From: Parvibaculum lavamentivorans DS-1
GTDB lineage: Bacteria > Pseudomonadota > Alphaproteobacteria > Parvibaculales > Parvibaculaceae
DNA length: 64,000 nucleotides
Assembly: GCF_000017565.1 (NCBI RefSeq)
Contig: NC_009719.1
Coordinates: forward strand, 1,364,001 to 1,428,000
Direction of reading: 5' to 3'
Shown here one piece after another: positions 17,990-27,365 of this stretch. Position numbers and translations under genes: made by a program. The first letter of the stretch is position 1. The number at the start of each line of letters is the position of its first letter. The notes under the pieces were generated by a model, which saw only the letters and a program-made list of their open reading frames with translations, was not told where the DNA came from and ran no database searches.

Positions 17990-18733
17990 TCAGGCCGCTG
18001 CGCCGGTCGCGACCAGCTTCCAGTTCGGATCGCGGTTTCGCAGGTCGCGCTCGAAGGTCCAGACATCGGTGATCTCGCGCACGGTGACGGGATCGCCCTC
18101 GACCACCACGCCGTCGCTGTTCTTGGTGCTGGATGTCAATTCGCTGCGGAAGGAAACGGTGAGGCGCGCGCGCGTACCGTCGAGTGAGCCGCCCGTGATC
18201 GCCGCCTTGTCGATGCCGATGAAGCTCTGGTCGATCTGCAGCCCGGCCTTCTCGCGTGCCGAGATCGCGCCTTCGAAACTTGCATAGACATCGTCGCTGA
18301 GCAACGGCTTCAACGTCGCCCGGTCGCCCGCGGCAAAGGCCGTCACGATCATCTCATAGGCCATCCGCGCTCCGGAAAGGAATGACTCCGTGTCGAAGGT
18401 GCGGTCGGCATCGGCAATCGCGTCGAGCGCGCCGGCAAGCGGCGATCCTTCCTCGGTGACGCCGCGCCAACGGAAGCGTGCGCCCGCATTGGCGAAGGGA
18501 TCGCCCGCCGCGTCGATCACGCGGTCGCGCGCGCCGCTCGCGGGTGCGTCGGTACGGCCGCGCTTTGGCAAGGTCACCACCTTGTCGTTTCCGGGCGCCG
18601 GATTCTCTGAATAGGGATCGTAAGGAGGCCGCTCATGCCCCGTCCGCCGGCCGAGCACGCTTCTGAGTTTCAGAAACACGCCGACCGCGATCGCGAGCAG
18701 AATGATGTTCAGAAGATTCAAACCGTCGTCCAT
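17990..18733 (-). CDS. Tim44/TimA-like inner-membrane protein
   Basis: Starting at ATG 18733, the 247-residue protein begins MDDGLNLLNIILLAIAVGVFLKLRSVLGRRTG, a single N-terminal membrane anchor followed by the conserved VLGRRTG motif of bacterial Tim44-like proteins. A charged linker leads to the Tim44 domain (about residues 110-240, with SFLSGARMAYEMIVTAFAAGD). Mitochondrial Tim44 anchors the import motor; the bacterial relatives are membrane-associated proteins of unclear function. It is divergent from fxsA, close to secB, in a conserved alphaproteobacterial order. Confidence 0.88.
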   Translation of the reverse strand: MDDGLNLLNIILLAIAVGVFLKLRSVLGRRTGHERPPYDPYSENPAPGNDKVVTLPKRGRTDAPASGARDRVIDAAGDPFANAGARFRWRGVTEEGSPLAGALDAIADADRTFDTESFLSGARMAYEMIVTAFAAGDRATLKPLLSDDVYASFEGAISAREKAGLQIDQSFIGIDKAAITGGSLDGTRARLTVSFRSELTSSTKNSDGVVVEGDPVTVREITDVWTFERDLRNRDPNWKLVATGAAA

Positions 18734-19008
18734 ACGCTCGAGGAACCCTTCAAACCGGACGCCCGGCCGCCTGAACAGCGGCAAACCCGGCACCATATCG
18801 GCATCCGGGGTGACGGGCGGCGTGCTTGCCGCTACTGTCGTTTATGCTCTCGGCAATAACCTAGGGCATCGGGCGGCGTTTTGCTACCAGACCCGGCGCT
18901 CGCCTTTGCCGCCGCGCGGCCTATTTTATGTGCTGTCTCCGTGGCTTTAATAGCGGCAAGAGGTCTGCCGCGGCGTCATGCCGCTTTTTTCGTCCTGCAA
19001 GGGAACCC

Positions 19009-19518
19009 GTGGGTATTCTCCTCTTCATCATATTCGTCGCCATTCCGGTCATCGAAATTGCGATTTTCATCCAGGTGGGCGGTCTTATCGGCGTCCCGGC
19101 CACCATTGCCATCGTGCTTGGAACGGCGCTTCTCGGCGCCTCGCTCCTGCGCGTGCAGGGGCTTCAGACCTGGCGGCGGGCAGAAGCCGCGATGCGGCGG
19201 GGCGAGCCGCCGGTGGCCGAGATGCTGGATGGCGTCTTTCTTTTCATTGCGGCGCTGCTCATGGTGACGCCCGGGCTTTTCACCGATTGTGTCGGCGTCG
19301 TCCTGCTGATACCGCCCTTCCGGCGCGCGGCCGGCCGCTATGCCGCAGCACGCCTCTCCCAAGGCGTCAGCTTCCAGTTCCGGGCCGGCGGCATGTCCGG
19401 CGGGTCCGGGCCAAAACCGCCACAGGGCGGCGGGCCGGTCATCGAAGGCGAAGCGGAAGAGATCGGCGAGGAGAGTGACAGGCCTTCCCGTCCGTCCGAT
19501 TCACCATGGCGGCACTAG
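19009..19518 (+). CDS. fxsA: FxsA family membrane protein
   Basis: The start is a GTG at 19009, preceded by AAGGGA. The 169-residue protein opens with ILLFIIFVAIPVIEIAIFIQVGGLIG, then further hydrophobic segments (ATIAIVLGTALLGASLL; GVFLFIAALLMVTPGLFTDCVGVVLLIP). The PGLFTD motif is diagnostic of FxsA, a cytoplasmic-membrane protein first known for affecting phage exclusion. The C-terminus is Gly/Pro/Glu rich. It lies just upstream of secB. Confidence 0.92.
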   Translation: MGILLFIIFVAIPVIEIAIFIQVGGLIGVPATIAIVLGTALLGASLLRVQGLQTWRRAEAAMRRGEPPVAEMLDGVFLFIAALLMVTPGLFTDCVGVVLLIPPFRRAAGRYAAARLSQGVSFQFRAGGMSGGSGPKPPQGGGPVIEGEAEEIGEESDRPSRPSDSPWRH

Positions 19519-19607
19519 AAGCGCCTGCGGATCTGCTCTTTCTTGTTCATGCCCGCGTTCCATGATAGCCAGCAGCCTTCGGTCAATCAGAAGGCGGCGA
19601 GGCGGGA

Positions 19608-20114
19608 ATGTCGGATCAGGGCACGAATAATGGCGAGAGCGGCAATGGCGGCGCGCAGAACGGCGAGGCGCCGCAGCTTCGTGTCCTTACCCAATATGTG
19701 AAAGACCTCTCCTTCGAGAACCCCAACGCGCCGCAATCTCTCGGGCCCGCCGACGAACAGCCAAGCATCAATGTCCGCGTCGATGTCGGCGTGAAGCGCA
19801 TGAGCGCCACCGATTTCGAGGTCGCGCTCAAGATCGGCGCCGAGGCGACGGTGAAAGACAAGGCGATGTTCCTTGTCGAGCTCGACTATGCGGGGCTCTT
19901 TCGCGTCGTCAATGTGCCGGAGCAGGATCTCGAGGCGGTGCTTGTCATCGAATGCCCGCGCCAGATTTTCCCGTTCGCCCGGCGCATTCTCGCCGATACG
20001 ACGCGGGATGGCGGTTTCCCGCCGCTGATGATCGATCCGATCGATTTCGTCGGGCTCTACAATCAGCGCCACCAGCAGGCGCCCGATGCGGCAGCAGCGG
20101 CCAAACCGAACTGA
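19608..20114 (+). CDS. secB: Protein-export chaperone SecB
   Basis: SecB is a homotetramer that keeps preproteins unfolded and hands them to SecA. The 168-residue protein shows the family signature LRVLTQYVKDLSFENPNAP, the AMFLVELDYAGLFRV strand and CPRQIFPFARRILADTTRDGGFPPLMIDPIDF. The N-terminal tail is Gly/Asn rich and the C-terminal tail Ala rich, as usual in alphaproteobacteria. It converges with dnaQ. Confidence 0.97.
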   Translation: MSDQGTNNGESGNGGAQNGEAPQLRVLTQYVKDLSFENPNAPQSLGPADEQPSINVRVDVGVKRMSATDFEVALKIGAEATVKDKAMFLVELDYAGLFRVVNVPEQDLEAVLVIECPRQIFPFARRILADTTRDGGFPPLMIDPIDFVGLYNQRHQQAPDAAAAAKPN

Positions 20115-20118
20115 CTTG

Positions 20119-20805
20119 TTAGTCCGCCTTCGCCGCCGTCCAGAGCGGTTCGCCGCCCAGTGTCGCGACGAAGGCGTCATGCGCCGCCTTTTCCGCCTCG
20201 GTGAGGCGCGGTGGCAGGGCGATGTCGCGCGGCGCGCGTGTCACCCGCTCGCCCTTCATGCCTGCATAATCGGCCTGCAACACGAGGCCCGGCTGACGGC
20301 CGCCCATCAATTCCAGATAGACTTCCGCCAGCAGCTCGCTGTCGAGCAGCGCGCCATGCTTGGTGCGGCCCGAATTGTCGACGCCGAAGCGGCGGCAGAG
20401 CGCGTCGAGGCTGTTCTGAGCGCCGGGAAATTTGCGCCGCGCGATGTCGAGCGTGTCGGTCGCGCGTGAGACGGGCAGGGCGGGACGGCCGATCCGCTTC
20501 AGCTCCGCATTGATGAAGCCCATGTCGAAGGCGGCATTGTGGATGACCAGCGGGTCCTCGCCGATAAAGGCGAGGAAGTCATCCGCCACTTCCGCGAATT
20601 TCGGTTTGCCGCGCAGGAAGTCCGACGACAATCCGTGAATGCGGAACGCGCCTTCCGGCATGTCGCGTTCGGGATCGATATAGGCGTGGAAATATTTTCC
20701 CGTCACCACGTGATTGAAAAGTTCGAGGCAGCCGATTTCGACCAGCCTGTGGCCGTCATTCGGACTGATGCCGGTCGTTTCCGTATCGAGCACGATTTCG
20801 CGCAT
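20119..20805 (-). CDS. dnaQ: DNA polymerase III epsilon subunit (DnaQ)
   Basis: This is the 3'-5' proofreading exonuclease of the replicase. The ATG at 20805 gives [15 protein letters not shown], with catalytic Asp7 and Glu9. Further motifs are [15 protein letters not shown] (ExoII) and the [17 protein letters not shown] region (ExoIII, DEDDh type). At 228 residues it matches the usual length including the alpha-binding tail. It follows the VOC gene by 16 bp in the run ppsR-maf-aroE-coaE-VOC-dnaQ. Confidence 0.95.
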   Translation of the reverse strand: MREIVLDTETTGISPNDGHRLVEIGCLELFNHVVTGKYFHAYIDPERDMPEGAFRIHGLSSDFLRGKPKFAEVADDFLAFIGEDPLVIHNAAFDMGFINAELKRIGRPALPVSRATDTLDIARRKFPGAQNSLDALCRRFGVDNSGRTKHGALLDSELLAEVYLELMGGRQPGLVLQADYAGMKGERVTRAPRDIALPPRLTEAEKAAHDAFVATLGGEPLWTAAKAD

Positions 20806-20821
20806 ATGCCTTCGCCGCCCC

Positions 20822-21250
20822 TCACTCCACCTGGAAACGGAACGAACCGTCCGCGCCGATGATGCCCTTCGGATTCCACGCCACTTCCCAGACATGGCCA
20901 TCGAGGTCGGAGAAGTAACCCGTATAGCCGCCCCAGAAAGCGTCCTGGCCGCGCTTCATGATCTTGCCGCCTGCTGCTTCCGCCTCGGCGAGCACAGCGT
21001 CGACTTGTTCTTTCTCTCTGACATTATGCGCCAGCGCGATGCCGGAAAAGCCCTCGCCATGGGGCGCGAGGTTCGCGTCCCCGGCAAGGTCCGCCCGTCC
21101 GAAAAGGGCGAAGACAATGCCGCCGCACTGGAAAAAGACAACGGAGGCGTTGCTTTGCGGCAGCGCGCGCCAGCCGAGCGTCTCGTAAAACCCCTGCGCC
21201 CGCGCGAGATCGGCGACGCCGAGAGTAATGAGGCTCAGTCTCTGTTCCAT
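20822..21250 (-). CDS. VOC-family (glyoxalase-like) protein
   Basis: The 142-residue protein has two beta-alpha-beta-beta-beta modules of the vicinal oxygen chelate fold: [23 protein letters not shown] near the N-terminus and [17 protein letters not shown] near the C-terminus, with the Glu that commonly binds metal. The family covers glyoxalases, dioxygenases and resistance proteins; nothing here fixes the substrate. It is inserted between coaE and dnaQ. Confidence 0.85.
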   Translation of the reverse strand: MEQRLSLITLGVADLARAQGFYETLGWRALPQSNASVVFFQCGGIVFALFGRADLAGDANLAPHGEGFSGIALAHNVREKEQVDAVLAEAEAAGGKIMKRGQDAFWGGYTGYFSDLDGHVWEVAWNPKGIIGADGSFRFQVE

Positions 21251-21267
21251 CGGTCCGGTTTTTCCTC

Positions 21268-21894
21268 TCAGCTTTTTGCCAGGCGCGCCGCCAGCACCTT
21301 GCCTTCGCGGTTCTTCAGCGCATCGACGATGGCGGCCACCTGCGCGCGGGCATGATCGAGGCCCTTGTCGCTTTCGACGATGAAATCGGCGCGCTTGCGC
21401 TTTTCTGCGTCGGGAACCTGTTTGGCATGGATGGCGGCGAATTTCGCTTCATCCATGTCGGGCCGCGCCAGCACCCGCGTCTTCTGAATATCGTAAGGTG
21501 CCGACACCACAACCACAACATCGACGCGCGTTTCGCCGCCCGTTTCATAGAGGAGTGGAATATCGAGCACCGCCATCGCTTTTCCCGCCGCCATGTTCTC
21601 GCGCAGGAATTCCATCTGCGCTTCGCCGACCAACGGATGGACGATCGCTTCGAGCTTCTTCATCTCGTCGGGAAGTCCGAGCACCGCGCGCGACAACAGC
21701 TTGCGATCGACGGCACCATCGACAATGGCGGAAGGAAAGGCGGCGCGCAGCGGTTCCACCGCCTTGCCGCCCTTTTCGTAGAGCTTGTGGACGGCGGCAT
21801 CCGCGTCATAGACGGGAACGCCGAGCTCGCGGAACATTTTCGCGGTTTCGGATTTTCCCATGCCGATCGAGCCGGTAAGACCGATAAGAAGCAT
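21268..21894 (-). CDS. coaE: Dephospho-CoA kinase (CoaE)
   Basis: CoaE performs the last step of CoA synthesis, phosphorylating the 3'-OH of dephospho-CoA. The 208-residue protein opens [15 protein letters not shown] (P-loop) and has the [11 protein letters not shown] motif, the [10 protein letters not shown] Asp/Pro motif and the RADFIVES segment. It is one of two CoA-pathway genes in the window (with coaA). It follows aroE by 11 bp. Confidence 0.97.
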   Translation of the reverse strand: MLLIGLTGSIGMGKSETAKMFRELGVPVYDADAAVHKLYEKGGKAVEPLRAAFPSAIVDGAVDRKLLSRAVLGLPDEMKKLEAIVHPLVGEAQMEFLRENMAAGKAMAVLDIPLLYETGGETRVDVVVVVSAPYDIQKTRVLARPDMDEAKFAAIHAKQVPDAEKRKRADFIVESDKGLDHARAQVAAIVDALKNREGKVLAARLAKS

Positions 21895-21905
21895 CGCGGG
21901 TTCCC

Positions 21906-22742
21906 TTATTTCATTCCCATGTCGGCGAGCACCAGCGCGCGGAGTTCCGGCGTCACCTGCGGCCGCACACCGAACCAGGCCTCGAAGCCCGGCACCGCCT
22001 GATGCAGCAACATGCCGAGCCCGTCGACGGTCTTGTAGCCTGCCTCGCGGGCGCGGCGCAGCAATCGGGTTTCGAGCGGCGTATAGACAATGTCGGTGAC
22101 GAGGGCCGGGGCGGGAAGCGGCGAGATATCGAGATCGACATCGCTTTCGCCCTTCATGCCGAGCGTCGTCGTGTTGACCAGAAGCGCGGCGCCGTCGAGC
22201 GCCGTCTTCGCCTCACCATCCGCGAAGACAAGCGCGTTCCGAAGTCCGAGATCGCGGGCCAACGCCTCGGCGCGGGATGGCGTGCGGTTGATAATCCTGA
22301 TTTCCGGCGCGCCTTCATCCTCGAGCGCGGCAGCAATCGCGCGCGCGGCGCCGCCCGCGCCGAGAAGAACGGCCGGTCCCGCCTTCGCGTCCCAGCCGGG
22401 CGCGCGGTCTTTCAGATTGGCGATGAAGCCATAGCCATCGGTGTTGCGTCCCTCAAGCCCCGCCGGCGTCGTGACGATTGTGTTGACCGCCTTCAGCCGC
22501 TTGGCGATGGCATCATGCCGGGCAAGCGCGGCAAAGGCCGTCTCCTTGTGCGGCACGGTCACATTGGCGCCGATGAAACCGAGGCCGCCAAGATTGCGGA
22601 TCGTCTCCGCCGCTGCATCCGGCGGCACCGCGAGCCGTTCATAGACCGCGCCCTCGATACCGTGGAGCCCGATCCAGTAATTATGGATCAGCGGCGAGCG
22701 CGAATGCTCGACAGGCCAGCCGATGACGCAGACCTTTTTCAT
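21906..22742 (-). CDS. aroE: Shikimate dehydrogenase (AroE)
   Basis: AroE reduces 3-dehydroshikimate with NADPH in aromatic amino acid synthesis. The 278-residue protein has the shikimate-binding [15 protein letters not shown], the catalytic NVTVPHK (Lys), the Rossmann loop [11 protein letters not shown], the NADP-specificity segment INRTPSRAE and the C-terminal GLGMLLHQA with its Gln. Its ATG overlaps the maf TGA (ATGA). Confidence 0.97.
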
Positions 22743-23347
22743 GCCGTCACCAGCCCGCGTTTGCGCAGCTCATCGAGCAGCGGCAGCAGCGGCAATCCCA
22801 GAATGGTGAAATAGTCGCCGTCGATCTTCTCGAAGAGCTGCACGCCCGGCCCTTCGAGCTGGTAGCAGCCCACACTCTTCATCACCTTCTCGCCGGCCTC
22901 CGCGAGATAGGCGTCGAGAAAAGCGTCGGAGAAATCGCGCATGGTCAGTGTGGCGCGCGCATTGTGACGCCAGACCACTTCTCCCTTTGCCGCGAGGGCA
23001 AGGCCGCTATGGAGAATATGCGGATGACCGCGAAAGGCGCTTAGATTGGCGCGCGCTTCCGCCATGGATTTCGGCTTGTCATATCTCCTGCCGTTGCAGG
23101 AGAGGATCTGATCGGCGCCGAGCACCAGCGCATCGCCATTCGCTGCGGCAACCGCGAGCGCCTTCGCGCTGGCGAGTTCGAGTGCCAGGGCGTCCGTATC
23201 GTCATCGGAATTGCTGCCGGCGAATCTTTCCTTCAGCGCATCTTCATCGACGCGCGAATCCTTCGCCTCGAATGAAATACCGGCGCCAGAGAGAAGTTCG
23301 GCGCGGACGGCGCTGGCGGAGGCGAGAATGAAGGGAGGACGTGACAT
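22739..23347 (-). CDS. maf: Maf-like nucleotide pyrophosphatase
   Basis: Maf proteins hydrolyse non-canonical or modified nucleoside triphosphates and are linked to septum control. The ATG at 23347 gives [19 protein letters not shown], the usual Maf start; an upstream ATG at 23377 would overlap ppsR. The catalytic Asp lies in [19 protein letters not shown], and [32 protein letters not shown] is the family C-terminus. The start [12 protein letters not shown] carries the substitution A-V for the more common P-R of canonical Maf, as often seen in the alphaproteobacterial subgroup. Confidence 0.93.
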
Positions 23348-23354
23348 ATCGCTT

Positions 23355-24179
23355 TCAGACCGCGCGCTGGCGCTCATTATAGAGGTTGAGGACCGCCGCC
23401 GCCGTCTCCTCGATGGAGCGGCGGGTGACGTCGATCACCGGCCAGCCGTTCCGCGCGAAGAGCTTGCGCGCGAAGGCTATTTCATCGGCGACGACGTCGG
23501 GCGCGACATAATCGGTGTCGGTATTCTCGTGCAGCGAAAGAAGGCGGTTCTTGCGGATTTGCACCAGGCGATCGGGGCTTGTCGTCAGGCCGACAATCAG
23601 CGGCTTCTGCGCCGTTTCAAGATCGGGCGGCAGCGGCGCGTTCGGCACGATCGGGATGTTCGCCGCCTTGATGCCCCGGTTCGCGAGATAGATGCAGGTC
23701 GGCGTCTTCGAGGTGCGGCTGACGCCGAGCAGAATGATGTCGGCATCGTCGAGATCGCCGCCCGATTGTCCGTCATCATGCGCCATCGTGTAGTTGAGCG
23801 CGGCGATGCGGTCGAAATATTCCGCATCCATGATGTGCTGCGAGCCCGGCTTGTGGGAGGATTCCTTGCCGAGATATTTGCCGAGCGCCAGCATGGCCGG
23901 GTCGAGCACGGAAATGCAGGGCGTCTGCAATTCGGCGCAGCGTTTTTCCAGCCGTGAGCGCAGCTCGTCATTCACCATCGTGAACATCACGATGCCAGGC
24001 GCATTTTCGATTTCCCCCAGCACGCGCTCAAGCTGCTTCGGTCCGCGCACCAGCGCATAGACATGCTCGATCGGCCGCGCATCCTCATATTGCGCGCAGG
24101 CCGCGCGCGCGACCATGTTCAGCGTTTCGCCGGTCGCATCCGATACGAGATGAAGATGAAAGACGCGCTTGGTGTTCAT
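23355..24179 (-). CDS. ppsR: PPDK/PEP synthase regulatory kinase-pyrophosphorylase (DUF299, RP001 type)
   Basis: This bifunctional regulator phosphorylates and dephosphorylates the catalytic-domain Thr of pyruvate,phosphate dikinase or PEP synthetase using ADP and phosphate. The ATG at 24179 gives the typical FHLHLVSDATGETL N-terminus, and the P-loop-like GVSRTSKT lies at residues 152-159; total 274 residues. Which dikinase it controls cannot be seen here. It is the first gene left of the predicted origin. In Caulobacter the origin lies between hemE and this RP001-type gene. Confidence 0.92.
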   Translation of the reverse strand: MNTKRVFHLHLVSDATGETLNMVARAACAQYEDARPIEHVYALVRGPKQLERVLGEIENAPGIVMFTMVNDELRSRLEKRCAELQTPCISVLDPAMLALGKYLGKESSHKPGSQHIMDAEYFDRIAALNYTMAHDDGQSGGDLDDADIILLGVSRTSKTPTCIYLANRGIKAANIPIVPNAPLPPDLETAQKPLIVGLTTSPDRLVQIRKNRLLSLHENTDTDYVAPDVVADEIAFARKLFARNGWPVIDVTRRSIEETAAAVLNLYNERQRAV

Positions 24180-24749
24180 GAGGCCTGTCGTTTCGCGGGC
24201 GGTCCTTGCGCCGCGCCGCAAAGGTATCGGGGCTGCCGTGAGCACGCCAATTCTTTTTCGCCGTGAAACCGCAGGGCATAACAGCATCTTCGCATGATGT
24301 GCCTTTGCTTGTGGAAAGCTGTGATTAACGGGCGTAAGCGGCGGTTTTGCGCCAAGCCCTACCCGGTCATACCCGTGCTTCGTTTTCGCTCCCCCGTTCA
24401 GTGCCCCGGTGGAGAAAAGCCGCGATATGCTTGCGGAAAGCGGGTATGACCGGCGGGTCGGCGTGGCCATGGGCAGTTGTCCCCGCAGTTAACATTTTCG
24501 ACGGAACCGACAATCCACATGCCAAGTGCCTGCGTAGACACCGCGTCAGTCTGACAGGCTGAAATCATCAACAGGCTGTGGCATAGAAAGCGGGTGCCGG
24601 CGGCGATGCGGGCGGGCGGCACTGAATTGTGGACAAGATGGCGGCGCGGTTTGATCCCCGCCTTTCACAGCCATCCTTCACTATCCACTACAGATAAGAT
24701 TCTTCTATTGAGATAGAAGGACAGGAAAGACGGTCGGGAGATTGAACGG
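24180..24749. other. Predicted chromosomal replication origin (oriC) between ppsR and hemE
   Basis: This 570-bp gene-free stretch separates leftward and rightward gene runs at the position where Caulobacter and relatives have oriC. Near-consensus DnaA boxes are visible: TGTGGACAA at 24628-24636 (8/9), CAATCCACA at 24511-24519 (7/9), CTATCCACT at 24681-24689 (7/9) and TGTGGAAAG at 24310-24318 (7/9). An AT-rich segment at 24690-24720 just before hemE holds a GATTC (GANTC, CcrM-type) site at 24698-24702. No perfect TTATCCACA box is present, so the call rests mainly on gene context. Confidence 0.6.
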
Positions 24750-25817
24750 TTGAGCGATAAAATGGCTCCCGGAAAAGAGGCAGCCGGGAAGAAGCTCCTC
24801 AGGGCATTGAAGGGCGAGGCGACGGAGGGTGTACCGATCTGGCTGATGCGCCAGGCGGGACGCTATCTGCCGGAGTACCGGAAGGTGCGCGCCGAGGCCG
24901 GCAGCTTTCTCGATCTCTGCTATACGCCGGACTTCGCGGAGGAAGTGACGCTGCAGCCGATCAGGCGTTACGGCTTCGATGCGTCGATCCTGTTTTCGGA
25001 TATTCTCGTGGTGCCGGATGCGCTCGGCCAGAAGGTTGCCTTCAAGGAAGGCGAGGGGCCGGTGCTGGAGGCGATCACGAATGTGGCGGGGCTCGCGGCG
25101 CTGAAGCCTGTCGAAGCCGTGAGGGAGCATCTCCAGCCCGTCTATGAGGTGGTGAAGCGGCTCAGGCGGAGTCTTCCCCCGGAAACAACGCTGATCGGTT
25201 TTGCCGGCGCGCCATGGACGGTCGCGACCTATGTCGTCGGCGGGCGCGGCTCGCCGGATCAAGGCGCCGCCAAGGCATGGGCCTACCGCGCCCCCGACGA
25301 GTTTCAGAAACTGATCGATCTTCTGACGGATGCGACCGTCGAGCATCTCTCGGCGCAGGTGGAAGCGGGCGCCGAGGTGCTGCAGGTCTTCGATACCTGG
25401 GCGGGCAGCCTGCCGGAACTTTCCTTCGAGCGTTTCGCGCTCCAGCCGATGAAGCGGATCCGGGAGACTCTGAAGGAGCGGTTTCCCGATATTCCGGTCA
25501 TCGCCTTTCCGCGCGGGGCAGGCGGCATGGCCGCGCGCTATTTCCGCGAGACGGGCGTCAACGGTCTCAGCCTCGATACCGGCGTTTCGGCTCTTTGGGC
25601 CCGGGAACATCTGCAGCCGCTTGGCTGCGTGCAGGGCAATCTCGATCCGCTGCTGCTGGTTGCGGGCGGGGCGGAGATGCGCCGCCAGGCGCTCCACATC
25701 CTCGAAACGCTCGGCCAGGGTCCCTTCATCTTCAATCTCGGCCATGGCATCGTGCCGCAAACGCCGCCCGAACATGTGGCGGAACTGGTGACGCTGGTGA
25801 AGGAATGGCGCGCATGA
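24750..25817 (+). CDS. hemE: Uroporphyrinogen decarboxylase (HemE)
   Basis: HemE removes four acetate carboxyls from uroporphyrinogen III to give coproporphyrinogen III in heme synthesis. The 355-residue protein carries VPIWLMRQAGRYLPEYR, LFSDILVVPDALG with the essential Asp, and GFAGAPWTVATYVVGG. The start is a TTG at 24750 with GGGAG nine bases upstream; the ATG at 24762 is an alternative. It overlaps hemH by four bases and abuts the predicted origin. Confidence 0.96.
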   Translation: MSDKMAPGKEAAGKKLLRALKGEATEGVPIWLMRQAGRYLPEYRKVRAEAGSFLDLCYTPDFAEEVTLQPIRRYGFDASILFSDILVVPDALGQKVAFKEGEGPVLEAITNVAGLAALKPVEAVREHLQPVYEVVKRLRRSLPPETTLIGFAGAPWTVATYVVGGRGSPDQGAAKAWAYRAPDEFQKLIDLLTDATVEHLSAQVEAGAEVLQVFDTWAGSLPELSFERFALQPMKRIRETLKERFPDIPVIAFPRGAGGMAARYFRETGVNGLSLDTGVSALWAREHLQPLGCVQGNLDPLLLVAGGAEMRRQALHILETLGQGPFIFNLGHGIVPQTPPEHVAELVTLVKEWRA

Positions 25818-26851
25818 CCCGGAAGGTCGCGGTCGTGCTCTTCAATCTCGGCGGACCGGACAAGCCAGAGGCGGTCGAGCCCTTTCTCTTTAATCTCTTC
25901 ATCGATCCCGCCATCATTCGTGTGCCGCAGCCTTTTCGCTGGCTGATCGCGAAGCTTGTCTCGAAGCGCCGTGCGCCGGTGGCGAAGGAAATCTATGCGG
26001 CGCTTGGCGGCGGTTCGCCGATCGTTCCGCTGACACGCGATCAGGGGCAGGCGCTCGAGGCCGCCTTGGCCGGTGGCGAATCCGAGTTCCGCAGTTTCAT
26101 CGCCATGCGCTACTGGCATCCCTTTGCGGATGAAGCGGCCGCCGCCATCAAGGCATGGGGCGCCGATGAGATCATCCTCCTGCCGCTCTACCCGCAATAC
26201 TCGACCACGACGACCGAATCCTCCTTCAGGGACTGGGAGCGGGCGGCGGCGAAGGCGGGGCTTTCAGCGCCGGTGAAGACCGTCTGCTGCTATCCGCTCG
26301 CGCCCGGCTTCATCGCCGCGCATGTGGCGCTGCTTCGCGACGTGATTGCCAAGGCAGGCGGGACGGACGGCATCCGCATCCTCTTCTCCGCTCACGGCCT
26401 GCCGAAAAAGGTGATCGAGGCGGGCGATCCCTATCAAGCCCAGGTCGAGCAGAGCTGCGCCGCCCTGGCCGCGGCGCTCGGCATTGAAGGTCTCGACTGG
26501 GTCACCTGCTACCAAAGCCGGGTGGGGCCCCTCGAATGGATCGGCCCGGCCACCGACAAGGAAATCATCCGGGCGGGCAGCGAGGGCAAATCGCTCATCG
26601 TCGTTCCCATCGCCTTCGTCTCGGAACATTCCGAAACGCTGGTCGAGCTCGACAAGGAATATGGACACCTCGCCAAAGAGAGCGGCGTACCGCGCTATTT
26701 CCGGGTGCCGGCGCTCGGCACCGAGCCGCATTTCATCGAGGCGCTGGCCGGGCTTGTCCGCGCGGCGCAGGCGAGCGATACCATCCTCTGCCCGGAAGAG
26801 GCCGCCGGCCATGTCTGCACCGCCCGGGCGGGCCTGAAGATGGCTGGTTAA
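25814..26851 (+). CDS. hemH: Ferrochelatase (HemH)
   Basis: HemH inserts Fe2+ into protoporphyrin IX. The ATG at 25814 overlaps the hemE TGA (ATGA) and is preceded by AAGGA at the right distance. The 345-residue protein starts KVAVVLFNLGGPD and has the catalytic His in ILFSAHGLP and the acidic metal-transfer motif SEHSETLVELD. The C-terminal CPEEAAGHVC segment contains two Cys but not the full [2Fe-2S] motif of metazoan enzymes. Confidence 0.96.
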   Translation: MTRKVAVVLFNLGGPDKPEAVEPFLFNLFIDPAIIRVPQPFRWLIAKLVSKRRAPVAKEIYAALGGGSPIVPLTRDQGQALEAALAGGESEFRSFIAMRYWHPFADEAAAAIKAWGADEIILLPLYPQYSTTTTESSFRDWERAAAKAGLSAPVKTVCCYPLAPGFIAAHVALLRDVIAKAGGTDGIRILFSAHGLPKKVIEAGDPYQAQVEQSCAALAAALGIEGLDWVTCYQSRVGPLEWIGPATDKEIIRAGSEGKSLIVVPIAFVSEHSETLVELDKEYGHLAKESGVPRYFRVPALGTEPHFIEALAGLVRAAQASDTILCPEEAAGHVCTARAGLKMAG

Positions 26852-26869
26852 GGAAGCAGGGGACCCGCA

Positions 26870-27316
26870 ATGCTCGATTTTCTGGCCGGCTACTATGTCT
26901 GGATCAAGGCGCTTCACATCATTTCGGTGATCTTCTGGATGGCCGGCATGGCCTATCTGCCCCGGCTTTTCGTCTATCACGCCGAGGCGGCGCCGGGTTC
27001 GGACAAGTCCGAGACCTTCAAGATCATGGAAAGGCGGCTTCTGCGGGGCATCGTCAACCCGGCCATGATCGCCACTTTCCTCTTCGGCATCCTGATGCTG
27101 GTGCTCAATCCGGGCCTTCTCTCCGATGGCTGGATGCATGTGAAACTGGCGCTGATCCTCGTCATGTCGGCGCTTCACGGCTTTTTTTCGCGCTGGCGGA
27201 AAGAGTTCGAGCGCGACGGGAACCAGCGGGATGCCCGCTTCTACCGGATCGTCAATGAGGGCCCGCCGCTCCTCGTCATCTTCATCGTGCTGCTGGCGGT
27301 CGCGAAACCGTTCTGA
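26870..27316 (+). CDS. hemJ: Protoporphyrinogen oxidase, membrane type (HemJ)
   Basis: HemJ oxidises protoporphyrinogen IX to protoporphyrin IX. The 148-residue protein has four hydrophobic segments (WIKALHIISVIFWMAGMAYLP; IVNPAMIATFLFGILMLVL; HVKLALILVMSALHGFF; LLVIFIVLLAVAKPF), a conserved His in KALHIISV and the motif PRLFVYH. It completes the heme gene run hemE-hemH-hemJ, as in most alphaproteobacteria that lack HemG and HemY. Confidence 0.95.
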   Translation: MLDFLAGYYVWIKALHIISVIFWMAGMAYLPRLFVYHAEAAPGSDKSETFKIMERRLLRGIVNPAMIATFLFGILMLVLNPGLLSDGWMHVKLALILVMSALHGFFSRWRKEFERDGNQRDARFYRIVNEGPPLLVIFIVLLAVAKPF

Positions 27317-27326
27317 GGGGCCAACG

Positions 27327-27346
27327 CCAATTTCCGTTGAAATTGG
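27327..27346 (+). other. Hairpin downstream of hemJ
   Basis: Perfect inverted repeat CCAATTTC-CGTT-GAAATTGG, 11 bp after the hemJ stop. It lacks a T-run, so terminator function is uncertain, and it overlaps the -35 element of the probable rho promoter. Confidence 0.4.
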
Positions 27347-27365
27347 AACCGGACCGCTTTATATC
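27337..27365 (+). promoter_or_regulatory. Probable sigma-70 promoter of rho
   Basis: TTGAAA at 27337-27342, a 17-bp spacer and TATATC at 27360-27365. This predicts a leader of roughly 290 nt before the rho ATG at 27664. Nothing else is recognised in 27366-27663, a pyrimidine-rich stretch. Confidence 0.5.
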
